This document shows, piece by piece, positions 50,001 to 58,503 of a stretch of 64,000 nucleotides of DNA (its first letter is position 1; each line of letters starts with the position of its first letter). The notes beneath the pieces were generated by a model. The model was not told where the DNA came from, made no database searches, and saw nothing but the letters and a program-made list of their open reading frames with translations. The position numbers and the translations under genes were made by a program. The stretch is from Pararobbsia silviterrae (GTDB lineage: Bacteria > Pseudomonadota > Gammaproteobacteria > Burkholderiales > Burkholderiaceae): positions 161,018 through 225,017 of the forward strand of contig NZ_RBZU01000012.1 of assembly GCF_003628125.1 (NCBI RefSeq), given 5' to 3'.

Positions 50001-50249
50001 GGTCATCGCATCGGTCAGATCCGATGCCGCGCCCACGGAGTACGACACCTGCGCGTGCGCCGGACGCACGTCCACGGCTACGCAGAAAAGCGCAGTCATA
50101 GCCGTCGACAGAACCACGGAGCCGCGGTGCCGAACGCCAATGCCATCGCGTTGTGCGACCCGGTCGCCCTCACCACGTGCCGCGCCCGCCGACGTGCGTA
50201 CAGAAGAGATTTTTGTGGTCGTGCCAGGTTTATTGCTTTGTTTTTTCAC
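47097..50249 (-). CDS. Type Va autotransporter adhesin-like protein
   Basis: A 1050-aa autotransporter starting at GTG (50249). A long N-terminal extension is followed by a signal peptide ending at Ala-His-Ala (about residue 66). The passenger (about 67-780) is a Gly/Thr/Asn-rich beta-helix with autotransporter-associated repeats (Gly-Val-Gly-Thr-Leu-Thr-Leu-Thr, Thr-Tyr-Thr-Gly-Gly-Thr-Thr) and a Glu-Cys-Cys-Gly pair. The last 270 residues form the beta-barrel, ending Tyr-Arg-Tyr-Ser-Trp as BamA substrates do. The passenger may stay attached or be cleaved; no protease or lipase motif is visible. It stands alone, with no regulator adjacent. Confidence 0.9.
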   Translation of the reverse strand: MKKQSNKPGTTTKISSVRTSAGAARGEGDRVAQRDGIGVRHRGSVVLSTAMTALFCVAVDVRPAHAQVSYSVGAASDLTDAMTDANANNDYLPILNLTTDVTTPSGTTVPTGTATGSGSGNGLGLSTGTYALTLSGAGTVWNAGTFGGAFDVSGSGSGGLTVSNGARLVIPDTPAEVGFLSFDSGTLTVTGNGSSLTTDYLSVGRGGDASIVLNNDGQLTSSTTSIGECCGVTAAANITVQVDGTGTVWNAGYFTAGGATNSVNVTVSNGGTIEATDGSGIGVNGTGTMLVTGTGSSFQVVGSGTLEIGGYTYGGEGHGTLTISDGAVVSAAAVLMGVSDPGTSGALIVNTNGILETGYLAPDQGSATVDFDDGILRATASSTAGSALISGFTPGDFNLDAGGMFLDSNGFDVTAASVMSGVGGLTKQGVGTLTLTANNTYTGGTTISAGTLQLGDGGTSGSIVGDVADNGTLAFNRSDRVTFDGVIGGAGNVAQIGSGVTVLNAVNTYSGGTVVSDGTLAVGDASHANATLGAGATSVADGATLGGYGTVASAVTNAGTIAVANALPAFAADANGAFTISGNLVNRGVVNVAAASGQIGNVLRVGGNYTGANGQLVLNTLLNQGGAATKTDQLVVTGNTSGSTSIQVHATGTGVQTVGDGIELVQVDGTSAANSFRLGSAVQSGAYEYLLYQGGAASANDWYLRSTLASSSGAVTPSDVVAYRPGAVGYSMTPLLNADYGLTIMGTLNERVGDIASVEAGQTNKTGASNSDGVWGRVSGENVDVDSNHGFAASEQTFFGQFGKDWTLEHGANGGSTHTGVMVTFGSISATFDNSLRSLNSQLSDATGSVDTQAQSLGGYWTRYLPDGTYFDGVGQLTHYDSKYTDIYGDEATQNGFSAGISGEVGKPFLLPGSTGLAIEPQAQVLYQYLHMNGTDDGISPISSTSTNGLRGRVGIRLFRANLQNDSQTGATTPYLTFDVLHDFFSPGQTSVGGTPLSADPARTWYDVGAGVTTSMGKSSELYFNVRYARNLGGEYRRTVFAQAGYRYSW

Positions 50250-50905
50250 AACGTCCCCGATAGCAGCCCTATGCGTTACATGTTTTTACTGCGATTCATT
50301 GCGCGTTGATCACGCAAGCAGGCTCGGCATTTACCTCTTTATTTTCAAATTGCCTTTATCGTGCCCGTCACATTTGAATAGCAGCGCGTCGTGACAAGGT
50401 CACAGCGGCCACGCCGCTAAACGCCTTCGGGAAGCTGTTTGGGATTGCGTGAGTACTCGTTTAGCGAGCTCGTTCCGAGCACTTATGACGCGGTGATCCA
50501 GAATGTCCGTGACGATAGACGTGACGAGGAAGAATGTCCGTTCGACATCGGAAAGGAGCCCTTGATGGCAGGGTGACCCTAACGACTGCTCGGGGTCGGG
50601 AAGGGGCCCGTCGCATGCGGCGACAGTCGGCCAAATGCGACCCCTCGTACGAAACGATCAAGGGGCTGCTTTCGCAAGCGATCCGGATACGCATCCAACA
50701 CGTTTAAATCCTCGAATCGTCGCGTCTGCACCTGGGTCTCGCATCGGGTCGAGCATCCCTGCCCAGGTCACCCCCATTGTTGCGTTCAAAACAAACAAGT
50801 CGAATTCAAGACCTATCCAAGCCTATGCGGTCACGATCAGTACGCCGCCCCTATGGTAGAACGGCGCGGTCGCAAACAAAGGGGCCGCAGTGCGATAGAC
50901 CGGAC
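50250..50905. other. 656-bp intergenic region
   Basis: The autotransporter promoter should lie in the first 200 bp, which is locally AT-rich (about 50270-50365). The rest contains repeat copy B2 and no recognisable gene. Confidence 0.45.
50592..50645 (+). repeat. Dispersed repeat, copy 2 of pair B
   Basis: Second copy of the 55-bp repeat described at 46249, with GGGTCGGGAAGGGGC and a TCGGCCAAATGC core. The two copies flank the autotransporter and lie about 4.3 kb apart in direct orientation. Confidence 0.55.
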
Positions 50906-51481
50906 TCAGTCGCCTGACGCGATGGTGTCCCCACGGCGTCGGAACGAGGGTGTCGGATCGCCGACGATTCCCTGATACCGAACAGATAGTTCGCTAAAGC
51001 CCTTGATTGCATCTTCGACGCGCTTGTCTGCTCGCACCCAGAACGCATCAAACCCGCAGCGACGCATGTATTCGAGCTGGTCTCTGAGCACATCACCGAT
51101 TGCGAGCAGCTCCCCCTTGAACCCGTATCGCGTGCGCACCATGACACCGATGCTGAGTCCCCGTCCGTCACGAAAGCTCGGAAAATCCACCGCAATCACC
51201 GGCGCACCGGCCAGTCTCGTTGCCCACGACTCGACATCGGCTTCCGGTGGAATCCAGGCGCCCGTTTCGAGCATCAGATCGGCGTGAGCATCGAGTGCAC
51301 CTAGATAAATGTCAACGGGAAGAATCGCCCGCTCGAGCGCAGGTCGCCCCTGCGCAATGCGCTCGGTTGCCTGCGCGGCGTCCCGCACAAGGGTCCACCG
51401 ATTCTCGACGATTGTCGGACGACCGTCGTCGAGTCGAATCATGCGCTGCGATGGGTGCAGGGTCGTTTCATCGATCGGCAT
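50906..51481 (-). CDS. DUF934-family protein, sulfite-reductase accessory
   Basis: A 191-aa protein of the DUF934 family, which is nearly always encoded next to a sulfite reductase hemoprotein in Beta- and Gammaproteobacteria and is thought to assist sulfite reduction. Visible markers are Leu-Ala-Gly-Ala-Pro-Val-Ile-Ala-Val-Asp-Phe-Pro-Ser-Phe-Arg-Asp-Gly-Arg-Gly and Gly-Asp-Val-Leu-Arg-Asp-Gln-Leu. Its start at 51481 overlaps the 3' end of cysI by 14 bp, so translation is coupled. It ends the three-gene cluster. Confidence 0.88.
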   Translation of the reverse strand: MPIDETTLHPSQRMIRLDDGRPTIVENRWTLVRDAAQATERIAQGRPALERAILPVDIYLGALDAHADLMLETGAWIPPEADVESWATRLAGAPVIAVDFPSFRDGRGLSIGVMVRTRYGFKGELLAIGDVLRDQLEYMRRCGFDAFWVRADKRVEDAIKGFSELSVRYQGIVGDPTPSFRRRGDTIASGD

Positions 51482-53123
51482 AAACATGCTCCTTGAATGG
51501 CGTGACACCCAGGCGACGCACCACATCGACAAAAGGCTCATCCGCGATTCTGCGCGCGCGATACACCTCGACAATGCGCTCGACGACATCGGGCATCTGG
51601 TCCGCCTTGAAGGATGGACCGATCACGGCGCCGATCGATGCATCCTTGCCCTGAGCGCCACCCAGCGTGACCTGATACCACTCGTCGCCATTCTTGTCGA
51701 CGCCGAGCACCCCGATATTGCCCATGTGGTGATGGCCACACGCGTTGATGCAGCCTGAGATGTTTAACGACACATCGCCAAGGTCATGAACGAAATCAAG
51801 GTCGTCAAAGCGCTGCTGAATCGCTTGGGCGATCGGAATCGATTTGGCGTTGGCGAGTGAACAATAGTCTCCGCCAGGACACGCAATGATGTCCGTCAGC
51901 AGACCGACGTTGGGCGTTGCAAGCCCATTTGCGTCGAGCGTGTTCCAGAGCTCGAACAGATCGCTCGTCAGAATGTCCGGCAGGATCAGGTTTTGCTCGT
52001 GTGCGACTCGAATCTCGCCGAAGCCGAACCGGTCAGCGCATTCCGCCACACAGTCCATCTGCGCGTCGGTCACGTCGCCCGGCGGCGCTGCCAAGCCAGG
52101 CTTGGTCGAGACGACGACGGATGCGTACCCGGGCACCTTATGTGCATGGATGTTGCGGCGGATCCAGCGCGCGAACTTCGGATGCGCGGCGGCACGCTGG
52201 GCCACGGTCGGGTCCGTGGCGGCATCGGAATAGGCAGGCGGCGCGAAATGCGCACGCACGCGTTCGTACTCTTCATCGGGCAGCGTTGCAGGCCCGTCTT
52301 TGAGGTGTGCCCATTCCTGCTCGACTTCCGCGGCAAAGCGCTCGACCCCGAGCTCGCGCACCAGAATCTTGATGCGTGCCTTGTATTTGTTGTCGCGCCG
52401 CCCGTAGCGGTTATAGACCCGTAACAAGGCTTCAAGGTACGTGAGCATGTGCTGCCACGGCAGCGCATCGCGTACGAGGGAGCTCAGGATGGGCGTGCGA
52501 CCCAGTCCGCCTCCGGCATGCACGCGAAGCAGGCGCTCGCCGCGCTCGCCTTCATAGACGTAGAGGCCGACATCATGCATGCGCACCGCTGCACGGTCTT
52601 CATGAGACGAAGACAACGCGATCTTGAACTTGCGTGGCAGGTACGCGAACTCCGCATTGAGCGTGGACCATTGACGAAGGATCTCCGCAAGAGGACGCGG
52701 ATCGAGCCACTCGTCGGCTGCGACGCCGGCGAACTGCTCGGTCGTGATGTTTCGCACGCAGTTGCCCGACGTCTGGATCGCGTGCATATTGACCGTCGCA
52801 AGCGCGGCCAGAATCGCTGGCGTGTCTTCAAGGCGGATCCAGTTGAACTGGATGTTCTGCCGCGTCGTGAAGTGACCATAGTTGCGGTCATATCGACGCG
52901 AGATATCGGCCAGCATGCGCAACTGCGTCGACGACAGCGTGCCATAGGGGATGGCGACCCGCAGCATGTAGGCGTGTTTCTGCAGGTAAAGGCCATTCTG
53001 CAGCCGCAGCGGCAGAAATTCTTCCTCGGTCAGCTCGCCGGAAATGCGTCGGGCGACCTGGTCGCGAAACTGCTCGACGCGTTCGGCGACGAGCGTCCTG
53101 TCTAGTTCATCGTATTGGTACAT
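51468..53123 (-). CDS. cysI: Sulfite reductase (nitrite/sulfite reductase hemoprotein)
   Basis: A 551-aa siroheme / 4Fe-4S reductase that reduces sulfite to sulfide by six electrons in cysteine synthesis. It has the usual N-terminal ferredoxin-like half (Thr-Thr-Arg-Gln-Asn-Ile-Gln), Thr-Ser-Gly-Asn-Cys-Val-Arg-Asn, and the cluster cysteines Cys-Pro-Gly-Gly-Asp-Tyr-Cys and Gly-Cys-Ile-Asn-Ala-Cys-Gly. The form is the ferredoxin-type short one (about 550 aa), not the NADPH-flavoprotein-dependent CysI of enterobacteria. The Met at 53123 starts the conserved Met-Tyr-Gln-Tyr-Asp-Glu. It lies 26 bp downstream of the DUF2970 gene. Confidence 0.92.
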   Translation of the reverse strand: MYQYDELDRTLVAERVEQFRDQVARRISGELTEEEFLPLRLQNGLYLQKHAYMLRVAIPYGTLSSTQLRMLADISRRYDRNYGHFTTRQNIQFNWIRLEDTPAILAALATVNMHAIQTSGNCVRNITTEQFAGVAADEWLDPRPLAEILRQWSTLNAEFAYLPRKFKIALSSSHEDRAAVRMHDVGLYVYEGERGERLLRVHAGGGLGRTPILSSLVRDALPWQHMLTYLEALLRVYNRYGRRDNKYKARIKILVRELGVERFAAEVEQEWAHLKDGPATLPDEEYERVRAHFAPPAYSDAATDPTVAQRAAAHPKFARWIRRNIHAHKVPGYASVVVSTKPGLAAPPGDVTDAQMDCVAECADRFGFGEIRVAHEQNLILPDILTSDLFELWNTLDANGLATPNVGLLTDIIACPGGDYCSLANAKSIPIAQAIQQRFDDLDFVHDLGDVSLNISGCINACGHHHMGNIGVLGVDKNGDEWYQVTLGGAQGKDASIGAVIGPSFKADQMPDVVERIVEVYRARRIADEPFVDVVRRLGVTPFKEHVYADR

Positions 53124-53149
53124 GGCGATCCAAACGGTACGGGCGTGAT

Positions 53150-53338
53150 TCAGTGCGCGTGTGTGACAGCAAACCGCGCAACGAGAAACAGTGTCCCGCC
53201 AAAGCATCCAGCCAGACTGAAGGCAATGACCGGCAGCAGCGGCAGCTTCACGTGCGCAAAATCCGCCTCGTGCGATGCGCGCTTGCGTACACCGAAAAAG
53301 CTCCACAGAACGACTCTCACCATACGCAGATAGTCCAT
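53150..53338 (-). CDS. DUF2970-family small membrane protein
   Basis: A 62-aa protein with one C-terminal membrane span and Trp-Ser-Phe-Phe-Gly-Val-Arg-Lys, followed by His-Glu-Ala-Asp, the standard DUF2970 pattern. The family typically precedes cysI in Burkholderiales. AAGGAG six bases before the ATG at 53338 supports this start; a longer frame begins at 53383. The function is unknown; the constant gene order suggests a role in sulfite reduction. Confidence 0.82.
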   Translation of the reverse strand: MDYLRMVRVVLWSFFGVRKRASHEADFAHVKLPLLPVIAFSLAGCFGGTLFLVARFAVTHAH

Positions 53339-53478
53339 GCTGATCTCCTTGTCCGGAATGAATGGCCGGCACTTGAGTCTCATGATTGCTCCGGATGCGC
53401 TCCGCTAACAGAAGCAGATACGTGTTATTGCGCCATAGCAGTGCGCGTGCGCGGCGCTTTTTCCGGTGGAATCCGCCC

Positions 53479-54702
53479 CTATCTGCTCCGGCTCACGCAA
53501 CGTGCGAGTCGGCGGATGCCTTCCTGGATGTGCTCCGGTGAGGCCGTTGCAAATGACAGTCGGAGGCCGTCACTGACGGATTCGCCAGGCATAAAGGCTG
53601 CGCCGGGTACGTAGGCGACGCCCTCGCGCAGCGCTTCGGGCAACAGCGCCGTCGTGTCGACACCCGGCAAGGTTCCCCAAACGAACATGCCGCCCTTCGG
53701 CGCCACGATGGTTTGCGCGAGCGCGGGCATCTCGCGCTGGATTGCGCGAATCATGGTTTGCGCCTGCGCTCGATAGAACAGCCGGGCGCGTTCGAGTGCC
53801 GGCTCGAGCGCGCCTGAACACAGGTAGTGCCAGGCGACCAGTTGCGACAGGTTCGACGTGTGCGTGTCGCCGATCTGCTTGACCAGCGACATAGGCGACA
53901 TCCAGTCGGGCGGGCCCGTCATCCAGGCGAGGCGCAGCCCCGGCGCAAGCATCTTGGACAGGCTGGATAGATGGATGACCCACTCGCGTTCGTGCGCATT
54001 AGCGAGCGCCAGCAGCGACGGAGGTGGAGGCTCGTGAAAATAAAGCGCGCCATACGGATCATCTTCGACGATCGGTACAGCGCTACGCCGTGCGAGCGAC
54101 AGAAGCTGCTTGCGCTCGCGCAGTGCGAGGACGTTGCCTGTCGGGTTTGCAAAACTGGGCACCAGATAAATAAGCTTGGGGCGTAGCGCGACAACCTGTC
54201 GTTCGAGCGCATCCATATCGATGCCCCTGCCGCCGGCGTCTGCCGGTATCGTCTCGATCCGCGCGCCTTGGGCATGAAACACTTGCAGCGCTCCAAGGTA
54301 GGTCGGCGCCTGTGCCAATACGATGTCGCCCGAATCGATCAACGTCCGCGCCGCCAGATCGATGCCTTGTTGTGATCCACTGACGATCTGGATATCCGCA
54401 GCATCGAGCGCGATGCCCTGCACGCGATTGCGATCAGCAATCAACGCCCTGAGTGGCGCGTAGCCTTGCGTGGCACCGTAGCGCAGCGAGTCTTCGAGCG
54501 AATCACGCGCCGCGCGCACCAGCGCGTTGCGCAGTCCCATCGCATCGATTGCTTCCATCGGCGGAAAGCCGCCGGCAAGAGAGATCACATCGGAACGTCC
54601 GAGCAATGCGAACAGCTCGCGAATCGGCGACTTGCGAAGTCTTGCGGTCGTGCTGGACAGACGCAGCGCACGCTGAGGGTCGGACAGACGGACGGTGTTC
54701 AC
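53479..54702 (-). CDS. PLP-dependent aminotransferase, 2-aminoadipate / MocR-like fold without HTH
   Basis: A 407-aa class I/II aminotransferase. It has Leu-Ala-Gly-Gly-Phe-Pro near residue 40, Gly-Ser-Gln-Gln-Gly-Ile-Asp-Leu-Ala, Pro-Ser-Phe-Ala-Asn-Pro-Thr-Gly, Val-Glu-Asp-Asp-Pro-Tyr and the PLP Lys in Leu-Ser-Ser-Leu-Ser-Lys-Met-Leu-Ala-Pro-Gly. It is of the LysN / 2-aminoadipate type, which has no N-terminal DNA-binding domain. GTG at 54702 is the likely start; the frame is open to 54870 without family similarity. The amino-group donor and acceptor are unknown. It is divergent from the terminal oxidase operon. Confidence 0.86.
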   Translation of the reverse strand: MNTVRLSDPQRALRLSSTTARLRKSPIRELFALLGRSDVISLAGGFPPMEAIDAMGLRNALVRAARDSLEDSLRYGATQGYAPLRALIADRNRVQGIALDAADIQIVSGSQQGIDLAARTLIDSGDIVLAQAPTYLGALQVFHAQGARIETIPADAGGRGIDMDALERQVVALRPKLIYLVPSFANPTGNVLALRERKQLLSLARRSAVPIVEDDPYGALYFHEPPPPSLLALANAHEREWVIHLSSLSKMLAPGLRLAWMTGPPDWMSPMSLVKQIGDTHTSNLSQLVAWHYLCSGALEPALERARLFYRAQAQTMIRAIQREMPALAQTIVAPKGGMFVWGTLPGVDTTALLPEALREGVAYVPGAAFMPGESVSDGLRLSFATASPEHIQEGIRRLARCVSRSR

Positions 54703-55027
54703 GGGGGACCTCGATCGAAACGATGGCCTAGCGTAGGCAGCGCACCGTCTGACGGCCATAAGCAGATGCCGAATCTTTCTACGCAGCAGCGCGAGCCCTC
54801 CCGCTGCGCGCTGCACGTTCCGGGCGCTGGGCCGGTGTCGATGGGGTGCGACACATTGTCGCGCACGCACCTGCTATGGCTGTTTTCGTTGCAAGTGTTC
54901 CGGTCGACTCGGACAGGTCGCGCAGACAATGTCATCCGAGCGTCGCGGGGCCGAGTGAGTTGCCGCGCGACACGATATCTCCATACGTCGACACGTTGCG
55001 TCGCCGTCGTCAGTCAGGCATTGAATC
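54703..55027. promoter_or_regulatory. Divergent region of aminotransferase and oxidase operon
   Basis: A 325-bp gap with a dyad GCGACA-CAT-TGTCGC at 54848-54862. I see no FNR-type TTGAT-N4-ATCAA site. Promoters for both directions should lie here. Confidence 0.35.
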
Positions 55028-56446
55028 ATGTTGAATATCGATGTTCTCTCGCTCGCGCGCGTCCAGTTCGCGTTTACCGTTTCGTTTCATATCATCTTCC
55101 CGGCGTTAAGCATCGGACTCGCGAGCTTTATCGCCGTGCTCGAGGGTCTCTGGCTCAAGACGGGACGCCAGGTCTACAAGGAACTTTGCCTCTATTGGTC
55201 CAATATCTTTGCAATCGCGTTTGGCATGGGGGTCGTTTCCGGACTCGTGATGGCCTATGAGTTCGGTACCAACTGGTCGGGCTTTGCCTTATACGCGGGC
55301 AGCGTGACCGGACCCTTGCTGGCCTATGAAGTCATGACGGCTTTTTTTCTCGAGGCCGGGTTCCTCGGCATCATGCTGTTCGGATGGACGCGCGTCGGTC
55401 CGCGCGCGCACTTTGCCGCCACCGTGCTAGTCGCTGTCGGGACGATCGTTTCGATGTTCTGGATCCTTGCGTCGAACAGTTGGATGCAGACGCCTCAAGG
55501 TATCGCGATCGTCGATCATCGCGTCGTCCCCGTCGACTGGTGGAAGATCGTCTTCAATCCGTCGTTTCCGTACCGACTCGTGCATATGGCGCTCGCGGCG
55601 TTTATCGTTGGCGCACTCGTTGTTGCGGCGACCGGCGCCTGGCACCTGCTCCACGGGCGTCGCGACGCGGCCGTGAAAACGATGTTTTCCATGGGGCTCG
55701 AATTGCTCGTCGTGCTCGCGCCGTTGCAGATCCTTGCGGGCGATGCGCATGGGCTCAACACTCGCCAGTATCAGCCTGCCAAAATCGCAGCCATCGAAGG
55801 ACTGTGGGACACCGAGCACGGCGGCACGGCGCTGAACGTATTTGGCCTTCCCGACATGAAAGCCGAAACGACACGCTATCGCATCGCCATTCCGCACCTC
55901 GGCAGCCTCATCCTCACGCATACCTGGAACGGTGAGATTCGCGGCCTCAGGTCGTTCCCGCCGGCCGACCGCCCCAATTCGACACTCGTGTTCTGGACGT
56001 TCCGGGTCATGGCGGGCCTGGGTGTGCTGATGGCGGTGATGGCGCTCTGCGCGTTGGTGCTTCGTCTGCGCGGCCGGCTCTTCGACGCCGTGCGCTTTCA
56101 TCGCTTCGTGCTGATCATGGGACCCAGCGGCTTCGTGAGTCTGCTCGCCGGCTGGATCACAACCGAAGCGGGTCGCCAACCTTGGGTCGTCTACGGACTC
56201 ATGCGCACTGCCGACGCGGTAGCGCTTGTCACCGCGCAACAGGTCGGCGCGACGTTGTTCGCTTTTGTGGTCGTCTACACGCTCGTATTCGGCACGGGCA
56301 TTTACTACATGCTCCGGCTCATGCGAACGGGGCCGGCTGTTATCGCGCCGACGCCGGGTCCCAGCGCGCGGTCGGAGTGCGTCGCACGCGCTCGCCGCTC
56401 CACTGAACGCGGACGGACCCTGCGCGCTTCCGACTCGTCGCTTTGA
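55028..56446 (+). CDS. cioA: Cyanide-insensitive (bd-type) ubiquinol oxidase subunit I
   Basis: A 472-aa polytopic subunit that carries the b and d hemes and oxidises quinol. The heme ligand His in Val-Ser-Phe-His-Ile-Ile-Phe is near residue 20, with Thr-Gly-Pro-Leu-Leu-Ala-Tyr-Glu-Val-Met and Phe-Phe-Leu-Glu-Ala, and a second His in Arg-Leu-Val-His-Met. The Q-loop is short, so this is the cyanide-insensitive CIO type rather than the long-loop E. coli type. It heads the operon with cioB and a small third gene. Such oxidases serve at low oxygen or when heme-copper oxidases are inhibited. Confidence 0.93.
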   Translation: MLNIDVLSLARVQFAFTVSFHIIFPALSIGLASFIAVLEGLWLKTGRQVYKELCLYWSNIFAIAFGMGVVSGLVMAYEFGTNWSGFALYAGSVTGPLLAYEVMTAFFLEAGFLGIMLFGWTRVGPRAHFAATVLVAVGTIVSMFWILASNSWMQTPQGIAIVDHRVVPVDWWKIVFNPSFPYRLVHMALAAFIVGALVVAATGAWHLLHGRRDAAVKTMFSMGLELLVVLAPLQILAGDAHGLNTRQYQPAKIAAIEGLWDTEHGGTALNVFGLPDMKAETTRYRIAIPHLGSLILTHTWNGEIRGLRSFPPADRPNSTLVFWTFRVMAGLGVLMAVMALCALVLRLRGRLFDAVRFHRFVLIMGPSGFVSLLAGWITTEAGRQPWVVYGLMRTADAVALVTAQQVGATLFAFVVVYTLVFGTGIYYMLRLMRTGPAVIAPTPGPSARSECVARARRSTERGRTLRASDSSL

Positions 56447-56466
56447 AATCACGTTGAACTGAAATC

Positions 56467-57468
56467 ATGGACATTACGATTGTCTGGGCCGCCATCATCG
56501 CGTTTGGACTTGCCCTATATGTTGTGCTGGACGGCTTCGATCTTGGCATCGGCGTTCTGTTTCCGCTCTTTCCTCGCGACGATGAACGCGCGCTGATGAT
56601 GAGCACTGTGGCGCCTGTCTGGGACGGAAACGAAACGTGGATGATTCTCGGGGGGGCGTCGTTATACGCCGTGTTTCCGATGGTCTATTCGGTTGTGCTG
56701 TCGGCGTTGTATCTGCCCTTGCTGCTGATGGCGATCTGCTTGATTTTCCGCGGTGTCGCGTTCGAGATCCGCGCGCGTTCGCGCCGCACACGGCATCTAT
56801 GGGATCTTGCCTTTATCTGTGGCTCGGCGGGCGCGACGTTTTTTCAAGGCGTCGTAATTGGCAGTTGGCTATCGGGCATTGACGTCGAAGACGGGCGATT
56901 CGCGGGTCATGCCTTTGATTGGCTGTCGGCGTTTAGTCTGTTCACCGGCTGCGCGCTTGTTGTGACCTATGCATTGCTCGGTTGCGCGTGGCTCATCATG
57001 AAAACTCACGGCGATCTGCAACGCCGCCTCTATCGCGTGATGGCGCCGCTAGGCGTACTTGAACTGGCGTTGGTCGCTGTCGTCTCGGTCTGGACGCTCA
57101 GCCTCTCTCCGATGTTTGACGCGCGCTGGTTTCATTCAAATCTGCTTCCGTGGCTTGCACCCGTGCCCGTGCTCGTGGCGCTGATTGCCTACGGCATGCG
57201 CAAAGCCATCCTTCATCGCCACGACACCCTGCCATTCGTGCTGATGCTTGCGTTCGTGCTGCTCGGCTTCGCTGGGCTGCTCGTCAGCGTCTGGCCTTGC
57301 GCGATTCTTCCCGGCGTGACGATCTGGGACGCAGCGGCACCGCGTTCGAGTCAACTCTTTACGTTGCGCGGTGCATTGATCGTGTTACCCGTCATCGTCG
57401 CCTACACGACACTCGGATACCGTGTCTTCAGAGGTAAAACCCGACATGCAGACCTTCACTACCACTGA
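56467..57468 (+). CDS. cioB: Cyanide-insensitive (bd-type) ubiquinol oxidase subunit II
   Basis: A 333-aa membrane subunit with about eight helices. Family marks are Val-Leu-Asp-Gly-Phe-Asp-Leu-Gly-Ile-Gly (residues 20-29), Val-Trp-Asp-Gly-Asn-Glu-Thr-Trp, and Phe-Arg-Gly-Val-Ala-Phe-Glu-Ile-Arg. It stabilises subunit I and has no heme ligands of its own. It starts 20 bp after cioA, and its 3' end overlaps the following small gene by 23 bp. Confidence 0.93.
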   Translation: MDITIVWAAIIAFGLALYVVLDGFDLGIGVLFPLFPRDDERALMMSTVAPVWDGNETWMILGGASLYAVFPMVYSVVLSALYLPLLLMAICLIFRGVAFEIRARSRRTRHLWDLAFICGSAGATFFQGVVIGSWLSGIDVEDGRFAGHAFDWLSAFSLFTGCALVVTYALLGCAWLIMKTHGDLQRRLYRVMAPLGVLELALVAVVSVWTLSLSPMFDARWFHSNLLPWLAPVPVLVALIAYGMRKAILHRHDTLPFVLMLAFVLLGFAGLLVSVWPCAILPGVTIWDAAAPRSSQLFTLRGALIVLPVIVAYTTLGYRVFRGKTRHADLHYH

Positions 57469-57703
57469 GCGCGAACAAGCGTGCGCGCCCAATGCCGCGC
57501 TCGTTCACATGTCCAAGCCCCTTGCTACGCCGGAGCCGCGCTATCGGGGCTTGTGGTTTATCGGTCTTTGGTGTGCCGGCGTTACCGTTGTCGGCACGGT
57601 GGCCTTGTGCATGCATGGCGTGATGCATGTGATTGCGCTTCACACGTCGTCGGTGTGTGGCGACCCCGTCGCGTGCAAGCACATACCGCATTTGCGACGG
57701 TAG
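57446..57703 (+). CDS. Small third oxidase gene, DUF2474-like
   Basis: An 85-aa protein with one membrane helix (Trp-Phe-Ile-Gly-Leu-Trp-Cys-Ala-Gly-Val-Thr-Val, about residues 37-60) preceded by an N-terminal polar segment and followed by a 25-residue tail with two Cys. Small DUF2474/CydX-like subunits accompany bd oxidases and stabilise the hemes; position and topology fit, but at 85 aa it is long for the group. The ATG at 57446 has AGAGG upstream; other in-frame starts exist at 57422 and 57509. Confidence 0.5.
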   Translation: MQTFTTTEREQACAPNAALVHMSKPLATPEPRYRGLWFIGLWCAGVTVVGTVALCMHGVMHVIALHTSSVCGDPVACKHIPHLRR

Positions 57704-57774
57704 GCGCGGCCAACCCTCATGTTGCCGTGTCGACGCGCTCGAACTTTTGGATTCCGTTTCAAGGAGAACTTGCC

Positions 57775-58464
57775 ATGCAGTGCATCGAAGCTGGCCCTCG
57801 TGCCCATTTCCGCCACACTGGCTTCGCTTCGGCCATGTTTGCGTGTCCGCTGATCGCCATTTTGCGCGGGCTGACACCCGATGAAGCCGTCCCCGTCGGA
57901 ACGGCCCTGGTCAACGTCGGTTTTCGCGCCATCGAAGTGCCGCTCAATTCGCCCGACCCATTGCGCAGTATTCGACTGCTGCGCGATGCGCTGCCTGCGG
58001 ACGTTATCGTCGGCGCAGGCACCGTACTGCATCCTGGCCGCGTGAAAGATGTCGCCGATGCCGGTGGTGCACTGATCGTCATGCCGCATGCGGACCTCGA
58101 AGTCGTGCGCGCCGCCAAGGACGCGTCGCTTGCCTGCACGCCGGGCGTGGCAACGCCAACCGAAGCCATCGCCGCGTACTTTAACGGCGCTGACGCGCTC
58201 AAACTGTTTCCGGCCGACACATTGAGCCCTGCAGTGCTCAGGGCTTGGCGCGCTGTGATTCCCGAAGACATCGGTCTGATGCCGGTCGGAGGCGTTACGC
58301 CGCATAATATCGACGCATTTGTGAACGCAGGCGCCAGTGGCTTTGGGATTGGCGGTGCGCTCTATACCGCGGGTACGCCGCCAACCCAAGTCTCCGATCG
58401 AGCCATGCGATTCGTTCACGCCATTCGTAAGTCATCGGCAAGCGGCGGGTCGGTGAAGCGCTGA
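57775..58464 (+). CDS. 2-dehydro-3-deoxy-6-phosphogalactonate (KDPGal) aldolase-like
   Basis: A 229-aa class I aldolase of the KDPG/KDPGal family. The Schiff-base Lys sits in Ala-Leu-Lys-Leu-Phe-Pro-Ala and the Glu in Ile-Glu-Val-Pro-Leu-Asn-Ser-Pro-Asp-Pro, the variant typical of KDPGal rather than KDPG aldolase. It cleaves KDPGal to pyruvate and glyceraldehyde 3-phosphate in galactonate breakdown. AAGGAG nine bases before the ATG supports the start. Galactonate dehydratase, kinase and transporter genes are not adjacent, which is unusual. Confidence 0.85.
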   Translation: MQCIEAGPRAHFRHTGFASAMFACPLIAILRGLTPDEAVPVGTALVNVGFRAIEVPLNSPDPLRSIRLLRDALPADVIVGAGTVLHPGRVKDVADAGGALIVMPHADLEVVRAAKDASLACTPGVATPTEAIAAYFNGADALKLFPADTLSPAVLRAWRAVIPEDIGLMPVGGVTPHNIDAFVNAGASGFGIGGALYTAGTPPTQVSDRAMRFVHAIRKSSASGGSVKR

Positions 58465-58503
58465 ATCGATAAGCACAGCCTCACTCCACGTCGACACACC
58501 CTG

